Shown: positions 8,233 through 16,194 of the stretch, one piece after another
Position numbering within the stretch: position 1 is the stretch's first letter
Layout: every line of letters begins with the position of its first letter
Assembly: GCF_014764445.1 (NCBI RefSeq)
Contig: NZ_CP061722.1
Span: forward strand, 248,001 to 312,000
Direction: 5' to 3'
Source of the DNA: Pseudarthrobacter sp. BIM B-2242
GTDB lineage: Bacteria; Actinomycetota; Actinomycetes; Actinomycetales; Micrococcaceae
DNA: 64,000 nucleotides
Translations under genes and position numbers: made by a program
Notes under the pieces: model-generated
What the model was told of the DNA's origin: nothing
Database searches by the model: none
Seen by the model: the letters and a program-made list of their open reading frames with translations, nothing else

Positions 8233-9768
8233 ATGAGCACCTCTACCCAGCCCCGTCAGCCCCAGGGTATCCCCACCGGCGGCGAGTACGCCGCGTTCGC
8301 GCATGGAGAGCCTGGCTTCCAACTCAAGTTCGCCAAGGACCGCCAGTCCATGGCCGAGCGCCGTGAACTGCTCCGCAGTGCAGGGTTCATCCCTGCCACC
8401 ACGCTGCAGGCTTCGGCGCACCCGTCCACCACGGAGCACCGCGAAGACTGGTGGGACCGGAACCTGGTCGCGGCCGAATACCGCTCCACCGGCACGAAGA
8501 CCTACCCGCAGATGCCGGACGACTACACGCCGGCGAAGACGTTCGGCCAGGCCATGTCCGGGCTGCGCCGCACGCACCGGATGAAGTACGAGAACGGCGA
8601 CATCAGCGTCCGCATGCCCTCGGCGACGGCCGTCAAGCGCTACTCGGCCGAGAACGGGAACCCGACCTTCGACGTGCCGGTGTCCGTCTCCATCAAGGGC
8701 GCCGCCCCGGTCCAGGGCTGGGTGCGGGTCACCAAGACCGGACCGTCCTCCTGGGAGGCCACCGCACAGGGCGGCTCCGGCGCCAACGCGGACATGCTCT
8801 CCGAAGCGGTCGCGGCCACCCTGGAATCCCGCCGGCCCTCCATCGCCCTGAAGCGGATCCCGGACCTGCTCGAGGCCCACCGCCAGCGCGAGGAAGCCAA
8901 GGGCGATCCGCTGGAGCCGATCCGGTCCTCTTTCATCGACGCCATCGGCTACGACGAGTCCACCGGCACCATGGCCACCAAGATCGGTGAGAAGGTCTAC
9001 GGCCACCGGGTCTCCAAGGACTTCTTCGAGCTGGTGAAGAACGCCGAGCGCCCCGGGTCGATCTTCAACAAGTTCATCAAGGGCAACCCCGGCGCCGGCG
9101 TGCAGAAATGCCCGCGCTGCGCCCGGTTCTTCACCCCGGACAAGGCCCACACGTGCCCCACCGCCCACAAGGAAGAGTCCGGGCTGAACCAGGACTACAC
9201 CGAACGGGCCCGCAAGCGCGCCGAAAGGGTCGCCGCCTCCCGCTCCCACGGGGTGGATCCTGCGCTGGCTAAGAACGCCGTCCAGCCGCCTGCCCCGATC
9301 AACACCGCACCCGGTGCCGGCGCCCAGCCGGTCCCTACGAAGAAGACGGGCCTGCCCGGACGCCAGGCCGCCGTCGCCTTCAGCGGCCTCGGTGCCACCC
9401 CGGCCACGCCACGGCACCTGGCCACCCCGATCCGTGACCGCGCCAGCTTCTACCAGGAGCTCCAGTCGCTGAAGGCCAGCGGGCGCGCCCAGGGCTTCGA
9501 CGTCCTGAGCAACGGGGTCGAGTCCCGGGCCGAGGCCAGCTGCTCCACCGCCGCCTACAACGCGCACGTGGCAGTGAAAACCGATGGAACCCTGCAGCGG
9601 TTCCTGAACGGCCAGCCGGTGCCGGAGTACACCGCCGAGCAGCGCAAGGCCCAGGAGATGGAAGCTTGGGCGGCCCGCAACGCACTCGGGATGGCACGGA
9701 TCACTGACGCCGAGGAGTTCCTGCGCTCCCGGCGCGCAGCGGCAGCCGCGGCAGCGCCCACCAAGTAA
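8233..9768 (+). CDS. Hypothetical protein with PTGGEYA N-terminus and Zn-finger-like Cys/His cluster (511 aa)
   Basis: The N terminus RQPQGIPTGGEYAAF is a peptide often seen at the ends of actinobacterial plasmid and phage proteins. The middle (about 25-290) is unassigned. Around residues 293-308 is CPRCARFFTPDKAHTCP, two Cys pairs with a His that could bind zinc. The C-terminal region is Ala-rich and ends in a helical, charged tail. The ATG at 8233 follows a weak version of the type-A element (CCGCACACAA, 6-nt spacing), so it too may be leaderless. A nucleic-acid role is a guess from the Cys cluster. A hairpin without a long T-run follows (9773-9808). Confidence 0.65.
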   Translation: MSTSTQPRQPQGIPTGGEYAAFAHGEPGFQLKFAKDRQSMAERRELLRSAGFIPATTLQASAHPSTTEHREDWWDRNLVAAEYRSTGTKTYPQMPDDYTPAKTFGQAMSGLRRTHRMKYENGDISVRMPSATAVKRYSAENGNPTFDVPVSVSIKGAAPVQGWVRVTKTGPSSWEATAQGGSGANADMLSEAVAATLESRRPSIALKRIPDLLEAHRQREEAKGDPLEPIRSSFIDAIGYDESTGTMATKIGEKVYGHRVSKDFFELVKNAERPGSIFNKFIKGNPGAGVQKCPRCARFFTPDKAHTCPTAHKEESGLNQDYTERARKRAERVAASRSHGVDPALAKNAVQPPAPINTAPGAGAQPVPTKKTGLPGRQAAVAFSGLGATPATPRHLATPIRDRASFYQELQSLKASGRAQGFDVLSNGVESRAEASCSTAAYNAHVAVKTDGTLQRFLNGQPVPEYTAEQRKAQEMEAWAARNALGMARITDAEEFLRSRRAAAAAAAPTK

Positions 9769-9772
9769 CCGG

Positions 9773-9808
9773 ACGGAAGGGGAGGGGCTTCGGCCGCCTC
9801 CCCTTTCC
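9773..9808 (+). terminator. Hairpin after the gene ending at 9768
   Basis: GGAAGGGGAGG pairs with CCTCCCCTTTCC across a GGCTTCGGCC-type loop. The stem is stable but there is only a weak pyrimidine tail. Confidence 0.5.
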
Positions 9809-9907
9809 TGTCCCATCATGCGCCGAAACTGCCCGCCGTCGGGTCCGCGGACGCATAGAAAACACCGACAGACACCACCGTCAGCCACCCCCTGAACAAA
9901 GGCACCC

Positions 9908-10687
9908 ATGACACACATCATCGGCCTGAACGGCGTCGCCCGTTCCGGAAAAGACACCGCCGCCCTGCACCTGGTCGCCTCCCACGGCTACACCCGCTAC
10001 GCCCTCGCCGACCCGCTTAAGGAGCAGACCTACGAGCTCGACGCCCGCGTCAACGGCACACTGTCGCTGAGCATGCTCCTCGGTGACCTTGGCGGGGACT
10101 GGGACAGCGTCCTCAGCCACCGCGTCTACGGACCCGAAGTGGCCCGCCTGCTGCGCCTCTACCGCGACTACATCGCCACCGAGGAGTTCCGCCGGCCCGG
10201 CCTGACCGACGAGGAAATCCGCCGCGACGTCGCCACCCTGGACCCGATGCTGGACGGTGACGTGACCTTCCGGACCCTGCTCGACCACCTGGACGGCGAC
10301 TGGGACAAAGCCAAGGACCACCGCCTGTACGGCTTCGAGGTCCGCCGCTACCTGCAGATCTACGGCACCGAAGTCTGCCGCCGTCGCTTCGGCGACAACG
10401 CCTGGGTCGACCACCTGGCACGCCGCATCCAGGAGGACGGCACCGAGCTCGTCGCCGTCTCCGATGTGCGGTTCAACAACGAAGCCGCATGGGTCACCTC
10501 CCAGGGCGGTATCGTGGTCTCGATCGACCGCCCCGGGGTCGGCGCCGTCAACGGCCACGTCTCCGAAATGGGCATCGATAAGAAGTATGTGAGCGCCACC
10601 GTCCGCAACGACGGAACCCGCGCCCAGCTCGCCGAACGCATCACCGACGTGCTGAAAGTGACACCCGTGCTGCTCCAGGCGGCATAG
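9908..10687 (+). CDS. Phage-type deoxynucleoside monophosphate kinase
   Basis: A 259-residue protein of the dNMP kinase family known from phage T4 gene 1. Signatures are the P-loop GVARSGKDTAA at 9-19, LQIYGTEVCRRRFGDNAWVD in the second half, and VSDVRFNNEA, which is typical of this family's nucleotide-binding end. The enzyme would phosphorylate dNMPs to dNDPs in the cytoplasm and supply precursors for DNA synthesis. Such a gene is usual in phages and in some large plasmids and points to a mobile origin for this part of the window. It lies 43 nt upstream of an unknown gene in the same direction, so the two may be one transcript. Confidence 0.85.
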   Translation: MTHIIGLNGVARSGKDTAALHLVASHGYTRYALADPLKEQTYELDARVNGTLSLSMLLGDLGGDWDSVLSHRVYGPEVARLLRLYRDYIATEEFRRPGLTDEEIRRDVATLDPMLDGDVTFRTLLDHLDGDWDKAKDHRLYGFEVRRYLQIYGTEVCRRRFGDNAWVDHLARRIQEDGTELVAVSDVRFNNEAAWVTSQGGIVVSIDRPGVGAVNGHVSEMGIDKKYVSATVRNDGTRAQLAERITDVLKVTPVLLQAA

Positions 10688-10730
10688 AAACCCCTGACAG
10701 TACGACTTTTTCGAAGAAAGAAGATTCACC

Positions 10731-11258
10731 ATGGCCACGCTCACCATCAACGGCGACCTGCCCCAGACCATCGAAGAACTTCCCGCTGAAGTAGCGGACT
10801 TCCCGTTCGCCATCTCCTTCAACGACTCGACGGTCTTCGCCAGCACCCGCACGGAGCTCACCGCACAGCTCATCGAGGGCTACGCGGAGATCCCCGAGGG
10901 CGAGGCCGGGAACGAGAAAGCCCTCCTGGTGCGCTACCGGTCAGCGGTGGACATCGCCAACACCACCCAGGGTCTGGTCGCCGGCCAGGCGTCCGAGTCC
11001 GGCCAGTTCGACCCGGCCACCGAGACCGAAGACACCCTGACGGCCCTGTTCACCGACAAGGACCAGAAGATCGATGAGATCGCCGAGTGGACCCACAAGG
11101 TTCCGCTGGTCCTGGTGGCCTCCGGCTACGCCCCGTACAACTCCACGCCGCGCCCCACGGGCAACGTGCTGTGGCTGGATCCGTACACGGAGACGACCTA
11201 CCTGGAGTCCCTGGCCGAGATTGGCCTGATCGAGCTGCTGGTCCGCGAGGACGTCTAA
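10731..11258 (+). CDS. Hypothetical acidic protein (175 aa)
   Basis: A soluble, very acidic protein (about two acidic for each basic residue), starting MATLTINGDLPQTIEELPAE behind AAGAAAGAAG. The C-terminal half has short beta-like segments (VPLVLVASGYAPY, GNVLWLDPYTE) and ends IGLIELLVREDV. I do not recognise the family. It follows the dNMP kinase gene closely and is closed by a strong bidirectional terminator, so it is the last gene of that transcript. Confidence 0.7.
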   Translation: MATLTINGDLPQTIEELPAEVADFPFAISFNDSTVFASTRTELTAQLIEGYAEIPEGEAGNEKALLVRYRSAVDIANTTQGLVAGQASESGQFDPATETEDTLTALFTDKDQKIDEIAEWTHKVPLVLVASGYAPYNSTPRPTGNVLWLDPYTETTYLESLAEIGLIELLVREDV

Positions 11259-11269
11259 GCACCTCACGC

Positions 11270-11309
11270 AAAAGCCCCGGCTGGACGGCTCGTCCGGCCG
11301 GGGCTTTTT
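11270..11309. terminator. Bidirectional terminator between convergent genes
   Basis: AAAAGCCCCGGC at 11270-11281 pairs with GGCCGGGGCTTTTT at 11296-11309. The A-run on one side and the T-run on the other make it work for both the plus gene ending at 11258 and the minus gene ending at 11321. Confidence 0.9.
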
Positions 11310-11320
11310 GCTGCCCTGCC

Positions 11321-12088
11321 TTAGCTGCGGCCGGCCATCAGGCCGCGGCGGACGAGCCGTTTGCGGACCGTCTCCCAGTCCTGGCCTACGGCGGCCGCCA
11401 GCGCTTCCCGGCTGGCGCCGCGCAGGTACCAGCGGCCCAGCAGGACCCCGTCCTCGTCGTTGCCGCGCATCAGGGCAGCGTCGGATGCCGCGATCTCCAC
11501 CGCGGGCACGGCGGGGCGCTTCGCGCGGTGCAGGACTTCACGCGGGTCCTCCCTGGCCGCCGGGTAGGCAGGGCGGGGCCGCGCAATGTCCTCGTGCCGG
11601 GCAGCGAACCGGGACACGGCACGAGGATGCAGACCGATGGCCGGGCCGATCGTGTAGTTGTCCCAGCCGACCTCGCGTGCGGCCTGCAGGCCGGCGAAGA
11701 AGTCGGCGACTTCGGGTCGAAGACCTGCCTCGGTGCGCTCTCCGGTGTCCGGGCCGTCGGTGGCCTCCAGCCTGGCTTTCAGGTCCCTGGCGACCTTGGC
11801 CGGCAGGGCCGCGGTGGGGATCACATCCAGCGCACGTTTCGACTGAGGGCGGGGAATCCGGAACCCTGCTGTTTTGGCACCTTTGACCGGTTCCCTGGCT
11901 GCCCGCTTCCGGACGGCCTCATGGGTGATGTCCAGCGCGTCCCCGAGCTGACGCCAGCTCCAGCCGGCGGCGTTGAAGGCGCGCAGGGCGTTCTCGTACC
12001 GCCCGGCCGCTTTCTCGCTGATGGCGGCGGCAGCCTGCAGCTCGGCAAGGCGCCGGGCGGCGTCATCAGGCAGCTGCTCGCGGACCAT
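11321..12088 (-). CDS. Helix-turn-helix protein A of a paralogous pair (255 aa)
   Basis: A basic, mostly helical protein with at least two helix-turn-helix-like stretches: AGWSWRQLGDALDITHEAVRKR at about 45-65 and a C-terminal AVGQDWETVRKRLVRRG, with a third likely around 155 (YTIGPAIGLHPRAVSR). The repeated pattern W-S-x-R/P-x-I/L-G-x-x-L/I-G-I/L is shared with the product of the next upstream gene, so the two are paralogues. The ATG at 12088 is chosen because CAGGAGACACC precedes it, a context almost identical to that of the neighbour. DNA binding is likely; the target is unknown. It overlaps no gene and ends at the bidirectional terminator. Confidence 0.65.
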   Translation of the reverse strand: MVREQLPDDAARRLAELQAAAAISEKAAGRYENALRAFNAAGWSWRQLGDALDITHEAVRKRAAREPVKGAKTAGFRIPRPQSKRALDVIPTAALPAKVARDLKARLEATDGPDTGERTEAGLRPEVADFFAGLQAAREVGWDNYTIGPAIGLHPRAVSRFAARHEDIARPRPAYPAAREDPREVLHRAKRPAVPAVEIAASDAALMRGNDEDGVLLGRWYLRGASREALAAAVGQDWETVRKRLVRRGLMAGRS

Positions 12089-12116
12089 GGTGTCTCCTGT
12101 GCTGGTGACCGCCATC

Positions 12117-13022
12117 CTAGGCCCCGCCCTGCACTGCTGCCAGCTTCTGCTGCACGGAGCCGTCCAGCTGGGTGGGTGTGTAGACGGGCAGCGACGACCA
12201 GCCCTGGCCGTAGCCATGCCGCACGGCACGCACCTGGGCGCTTCCCCGGGCGTACCCGCAGGCGTCATCCAGGTCGGTCCAGGGCACGCCGCGGTTTCTG
12301 GCGGCGATGATCAGGTCACTGAGTTCCTCCGAGGCCTCACGGGCGGCCAGGGCATCCTGCAGTTCCTTGACCTCTTCAGCCGACGGTGCAGGACCCAGGC
12401 GCCGGCCGACACGCTTGGTGGCCTTCTTCGCGGCCTCGGCCAGCCGGAGCATCTCCGCCTTCTCCTCCGCGGACAGTGACGGCCGCTCCCGCCGCTTGCT
12501 TGGCTTGGGTTTTGGCGATTTGGCGTACGGGGTGAAGCAGGGGATGGACACCCCGTCGGAGGACAGGTGCATCTCGGCGATCTGGCGCATCCGTTCCCCG
12601 GTGAGCCCGACGATCGCGCCCAGGCGCGGGTTGGACCAGCCGGCGGCATTCGCGGCCCGCACGGCGCCGGCGAAGGTACGCTCGGTGAGGATCCGGCGCA
12701 GGTTCACTTCGTCCTCGTAGCGCCGGTACGCGGCCACGGCCTTGGCCGGGAACTCTGTTCCCGTGGCGAACGGGTCGACCTTGATCCGGGGCACGTCCTG
12801 CAGCAGGGCAAGCCGGGCGACCTTCTCGCGGTTGATGCCCAGCCCCTCGGCAATGGACCGTCGGGACCATCCCGCATCCAGGGCGGAAACGACGACCACG
12901 GCCAGCTTCCGGAGGGTGCGCTCATCCTGGGGGTCGGTGGCGGAGCGGAAGGCCGCGTAGGCAGCCTTGAATGCTGCCTGTTCCCTGGCGGGCATGGTGT
13001 CGGTCGCGGGTATCTCGGCCAT
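12117..13022 (-). CDS. Helix-turn-helix protein B of a paralogous pair (about 301 aa)
   Basis: Starts MAEIPATDTMPAREQ behind AGAGGGACACC. Helix-turn-helix-like units: AGWSRRSIAEGLGINREKVARL (about 51-72), AGWSNPRLGAIVGLTGERMRQI (about 127-148), and a C-terminal RGVPWTDLDDACGYARGSAQV. Between them is a Lys/Arg-rich helical linker (SPKPKPSKRRERPS). The repeated W-S-motif units imply several DNA contacts by one chain. It lies 28 nt upstream of its paralogue, in the same orientation, and the pair is probably one transcript. Confidence 0.65.
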   Translation of the reverse strand: MAEIPATDTMPAREQAAFKAAYAAFRSATDPQDERTLRKLAVVVVSALDAGWSRRSIAEGLGINREKVARLALLQDVPRIKVDPFATGTEFPAKAVAAYRRYEDEVNLRRILTERTFAGAVRAANAAGWSNPRLGAIVGLTGERMRQIAEMHLSSDGVSIPCFTPYAKSPKPKPSKRRERPSLSAEEKAEMLRLAEAAKKATKRVGRRLGPAPSAEEVKELQDALAAREASEELSDLIIAARNRGVPWTDLDDACGYARGSAQVRAVRHGYGQGWSSLPVYTPTQLDGSVQQKLAAVQGGA

Positions 13023-13178
13023 GGTGTCCCTCTGTGTCACTCCCGGGCACAGTTGCCCATCCATTTACCGTACGTGCGGGGTGTCAATTGCAGCAAGCGG
13101 ACCCGTCCACTGATAGCGTAGGGAATCATCTCATTGGAGCAAGTGAGATTTTCCAATCTTGCAGCTAGTGTCGAAGGT

Positions 13179-13394
13179 ATGCCCCAGAAATCCACCCCTC
13201 CGGCTATGCCCGCCGGCCTGCCTTCGGCAATGACCGCCGTCGAGCTTGGTCTGATGAGCATCCCCGGCTTCGCCCGTCTGCGCGGGGACCGGCGCGAGAC
13301 TGCTGCCCGCGACATCCTGCAGCGCCTGGCAGACGCGGGCTATCTTGCCGGCGTCCCCGAGCTGGCAGCGACCGAAGCCGCCGCAGCGGCCTGA
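13179..13394 (+). CDS. Small hypothetical protein (71 aa), probably leaderless
   Basis: Starts MPQKSTPPAMPAGLPSAMTA. TAGTGT sits 7 nt before the ATG, the spacing expected of a -10 element for a leaderless message, and no Shine-Dalgarno is visible. The sequence RDILQRLADAGYLAGVPE is a likely helix pair. It lies 15 nt upstream of a membrane protein gene, so the two form a probable operon. Family unknown. Confidence 0.55.
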   Translation: MPQKSTPPAMPAGLPSAMTAVELGLMSIPGFARLRGDRRETAARDILQRLADAGYLAGVPELAATEAAAAA

Positions 13395-13409
13395 CCCGGA
13401 ACGAGACCC

Positions 13410-13934
13410 ATGATCCCGCAATCTGTACCGATGGCCCCTCTGGTCATTGCCATGACCGCACTCTTCGGCGTGTTCGCCTGGGTCGCCGTGATGGTCGCCC
13501 TGGGCGCCGCCAAGGGCAAGCTGAACGGCGAATGGGTGCTGTGGACGTTCGGCACGCCGCGCACCGTCGCCATTCCTGTCACGGATCCTGCGGCTGAACC
13601 CGGCGACTTTGAAGGCAGCACGATCCAGGATTCGCGGCAGCTGAAGGTCACCTGGAAGGCGCTGGGCTTCACCCTCGCAGGCTTCTCCGCCGCCCTGGCC
13701 GCCGTCTGTGCCCTGATCGCCGGAGGCGCGCTCACCACCTACCCGAACAACTACGAACGCAGCGTCTGGTCCGCCCTGTCCAGCCAGTACGGAGTATCTC
13801 CGGTCATCACCGACCAGGGGTTCGAGCCGGGCATTTCGTTCCCCGCCATGGTCGACGGCAAGCAGGTCGCCTGCTCCGCCACACCGCCCTCCACCGTGAT
13901 TTGCGACGGCGAACTGCTGCAGTCACAGAAATAG
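13410..13934 (+). CDS. Hypothetical two-TM membrane protein (174 aa)
   Basis: Hydrophobic segments at about residues 9-33 (PLVIAMTALFGVFAWVAVMV) and about 84-108 (GFTLAGFSAALAAVCALIAG) predict two membrane helices, with a loop between them and a C-terminal domain of about 65 residues that holds two Cys (VACSATPP and VICDGE). If the C-terminal part is outside, the two Cys could form a disulfide. No family recognised. Confidence 0.65.
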   Translation: MIPQSVPMAPLVIAMTALFGVFAWVAVMVALGAAKGKLNGEWVLWTFGTPRTVAIPVTDPAAEPGDFEGSTIQDSRQLKVTWKALGFTLAGFSAALAAVCALIAGGALTTYPNNYERSVWSALSSQYGVSPVITDQGFEPGISFPAMVDGKQVACSATPPSTVICDGELLQSQK

Positions 13935-14067
13935 GCCGCAACAGATCCAAAAATGGCCGGTTTCACTTGTTGTATTTTTCTCTATCACGCTACGCTAAGT
14001 AGGAAGGTTGACCCGGCCGGGTCTCCTCTCTGCGTCACCGTTCACCCACCTACCCCTGGAGCACCAC

Positions 14068-14256
14068 ATGCTGAGCAACCTGCAGTACCGTCTCGCCCGT
14101 GAAATCGACGAAATGCCCACCTGGAAGCGGATCGCTTACTCCGTCGGACTCGTCGGCGCTATCGTCATCGCCGTGCTGCTGCTGAGCGGCACCTGGGAGC
14201 CCTTCGCCGTATCGACCGGCGTTGTGGATGTCGAAGCAGCCAAGACCGACAAGTAG
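14068..14256 (+). CDS. Small single-TM protein (62 aa)
   Basis: MLSNLQYRLAREIDEMPTWK is followed by one transmembrane helix (SVGLVGAIVIAVLLLSG, about 26-42) and a short outside tail. The ATG is preceded by CTGGAG at 7 nt. It ends in a strong terminator. It sits directly before the pilus locus but on the opposite strand. Function unknown. Confidence 0.6.
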   Translation: MLSNLQYRLAREIDEMPTWKRIAYSVGLVGAIVIAVLLLSGTWEPFAVSTGVVDVEAAKTDK

Positions 14257-14280
14257 CCACCAGGCCGCCTGCCAGACAGC

Positions 14281-14314
14281 AAGACCCCGCACCCTTGCCG
14301 GTGCGGGGTCTTTT
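14281..14314. terminator. Bidirectional terminator between the small TM gene and pilD
   Basis: AAGACCCCGCACC pairs with GGTGCGGGGTCTTTT across a TTGCC loop. It lies between convergent genes (ends at 14256 and 14330). Confidence 0.9.
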
Positions 14315-14329
14315 GCGTTGCTGCGGCAG

Positions 14330-15001
14330 TCAGCCCATCCAGGCTGTGGTGATGCCCGGGAACGCCAGGATGATGATCGTCCCGGCGGCCAGGAACGGCC
14401 CGAACGGGACAGCGGTCTTGGTCCCGGCGCCCAGCAGCATGAGGGGCAGCGCCACGATGGCGCCCAGGACCATCGGCAGGATCAGCGCACCCAGGGCAGC
14501 CGCGGGCCAGCCGTAGAGGCCCAGCATGAACCCGAGGACCGGGATGAGCTTGACGTCCCCGTCGCCGAATCCGCCGGTGACGAAGGTAATCACCCAGAGG
14601 AGCACGAAGCATCCCGCACCGCACGCCAGGGCGGTGCCTGCCTGGCCCCAGCTGAATTCCCCGCCGGCGGCGCCCAGGAAGCCCACGACCGGGATCAGGC
14701 CGAGCAGCGGCAGGACAATGACGTCGGGCAGCAGCATGGTCTTCAGGTCGATCACGGAGAGGACGACGAGCACCGCGGCGAGCAGGCCCGAGGACACGGC
14801 CGTAACCGGCCCGACGGAGGCACCGGAGACACCGACGAACACCGCCGCCGCCAGGGCCAGGACGGCCGTGACAGCCGCAACGGCAGGGCGGCGCAGCCAG
14901 GCTACCCAGTCGTCGTCAGCTTCGGCGTAGATGCCGGCGACGCCGGCCTCGGCCAGGGCGTTGGCGTCCTCGGCGGACAGTTCAGGTGCGGGGTAGCTCA
15001 T
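14330..15001 (-). CDS. pilD: Prepilin peptidase (A24 family)
   Basis: A 223-residue polytopic membrane protein. The two aspartates of the A24 aspartic peptidase are visible: LSVIDLKTMLLPD (Asp85) and GGFGDGDVKL (FGDGD at 145-149, Asp149 the catalytic one). It would cut the leader peptides of the pilins encoded at 26528-32120 at the inner face of the membrane. As in other actinobacterial forms, the N-terminal cytosolic methylase domain of Gram-negative PilD is missing, so mature pilin N termini may not be methylated. The start overlaps the PilT stop (ATGA), so it is translated with the ATPase genes. Confidence 0.9.
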   Translation of the reverse strand: MSYPAPELSAEDANALAEAGVAGIYAEADDDWVAWLRRPAVAAVTAVLALAAAVFVGVSGASVGPVTAVSSGLLAAVLVVLSVIDLKTMLLPDVIVLPLLGLIPVVGFLGAAGGEFSWGQAGTALACGAGCFVLLWVITFVTGGFGDGDVKLIPVLGFMLGLYGWPAAALGALILPMVLGAIVALPLMLLGAGTKTAVPFGPFLAAGTIIILAFPGITTAWMG

Positions 15002-16182
15002 CGACGGCCTGCTTCCAGTTGTTCTTTCAGGGATCCGGACCGGATCTCGACCTTTTCAGCGACCGACCTCATGACCTTGCCGTCCAGGACCAGGTTGGCC
15101 AGGGACACCTCGAACGGGATCGAGCCGGTGTCCTTGGAGTTGAGCTGGCCGGCGATGCCTTCGAGCTCGTTCATTCGGATCATGTTGGCGATGGCGGAGT
15201 TCATGATGAGGACCTCGGTGGCGGCGACACGGCCCTGGCCGCCCACAGCGGGCAGCAGACGCTGGTAGACGACGGCGCGCAGGGTGCGGGAGAGCTGGGC
15301 CCGGACCTCGTTGACACGGCCGACCGGGGTTCCGTCCAGGATGCGGGTGGGGGCGTCCGCGGTGGATTCGGCGTGCAGGGTGGAGAAGACCAGGTGGCCC
15401 GAGGATGCGGCGGACAGCGCCGCGGAGACGGTCTCAGGGTCGCGCATTTCACCGACCAGGATCATGTCGGGAGCTTCACGCATCGCGTCCTGGACACCGA
15501 TGGCGAAGGATTCGACGTCCCGGCCGGGGCCGACCTCGCGCTGGGTGATCAGGCACTTGTCGTCGGTGTGCCGGTATTCGATGGGCTCTTCGATCGTGAC
15601 GATCTTGTGCGAGTCCTCGCCGTTCTTCTTCTTCACCAGCCCTGCCTGGAGGGAGGACTTGCCCGAGCCGGTGACGCCGACGAAGAGGACCAGCCCGGAG
15701 GTGAACTGGGAGAAGGATCCGATGATGTCCGGAACCTTGAGGTCTTCCAGGTCCGGGACCCTGTTGTTGATCGTACGGAAGACCCCATAGGGAACCCCGT
15801 GGGAGACGCCGAAGTGGGCACGGAACCGGGACTTGGGGTTCTGGTAGCCGAAGTCGAGCCGGCGGGTGCGGACGAACTTGTCCCACTCCGCGTCACTGAC
15901 CATGTCCCGCAGCAGGTTCGCCACAGTCTTCCAGTCCAGGATCTTCGCGGACATCGGCAGCGTCTGGCCAAACAGCGATGACCACGGGGCCTTGTCGGCG
16001 TACAGGTGCAGGTCGGATGCGCCGGTGTCCACAACCCGGTCCAGCAGGACGTCGATCGCCTTGGGAGTGTAGTTCTCCAGGCTCTCCGGCGGAGCAAACA
16101 GGGCAATCTCTTCAGCCCGGCGGATCACCGCTTGCTGCTCTGGTGACAGGGACTCCAGGGTCTCGGGCATGGTCATGGTCAT
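14998..16182 (-). CDS. pilT: Type IV pilus retraction ATPase PilT
   Basis: A 394-residue PilT-family ATPase. Visible motifs are Walker A FVGVTGSGKSS (about 168-177), the acidic box KIVTIEEPIEY, Walker B ILVGEMRDPET (241-251) with the intact Glu, and the His box FSTLHAEST (266-274). The N-terminal PAS-like region is present (ASDLHLYADKAP). It powers filament depolymerisation in the cytoplasm. It overlaps the peptidase gene and lies 12 nt after PilB, so pilB-pilT-pilD is one minus-strand operon read from the box at 17952. Confidence 0.9.
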   Translation of the reverse strand: MTMTMPETLESLSPEQQAVIRRAEEIALFAPPESLENYTPKAIDVLLDRVVDTGASDLHLYADKAPWSSLFGQTLPMSAKILDWKTVANLLRDMVSDAEWDKFVRTRRLDFGYQNPKSRFRAHFGVSHGVPYGVFRTINNRVPDLEDLKVPDIIGSFSQFTSGLVLFVGVTGSGKSSLQAGLVKKKNGEDSHKIVTIEEPIEYRHTDDKCLITQREVGPGRDVESFAIGVQDAMREAPDMILVGEMRDPETVSAALSAASSGHLVFSTLHAESTADAPTRILDGTPVGRVNEVRAQLSRTLRAVVYQRLLPAVGGQGRVAATEVLIMNSAIANMIRMNELEGIAGQLNSKDTGSIPFEVSLANLVLDGKVMRSVAEKVEIRSGSLKEQLEAGRR

Positions 16183-16194
16183 GGTGGTGTTCTC

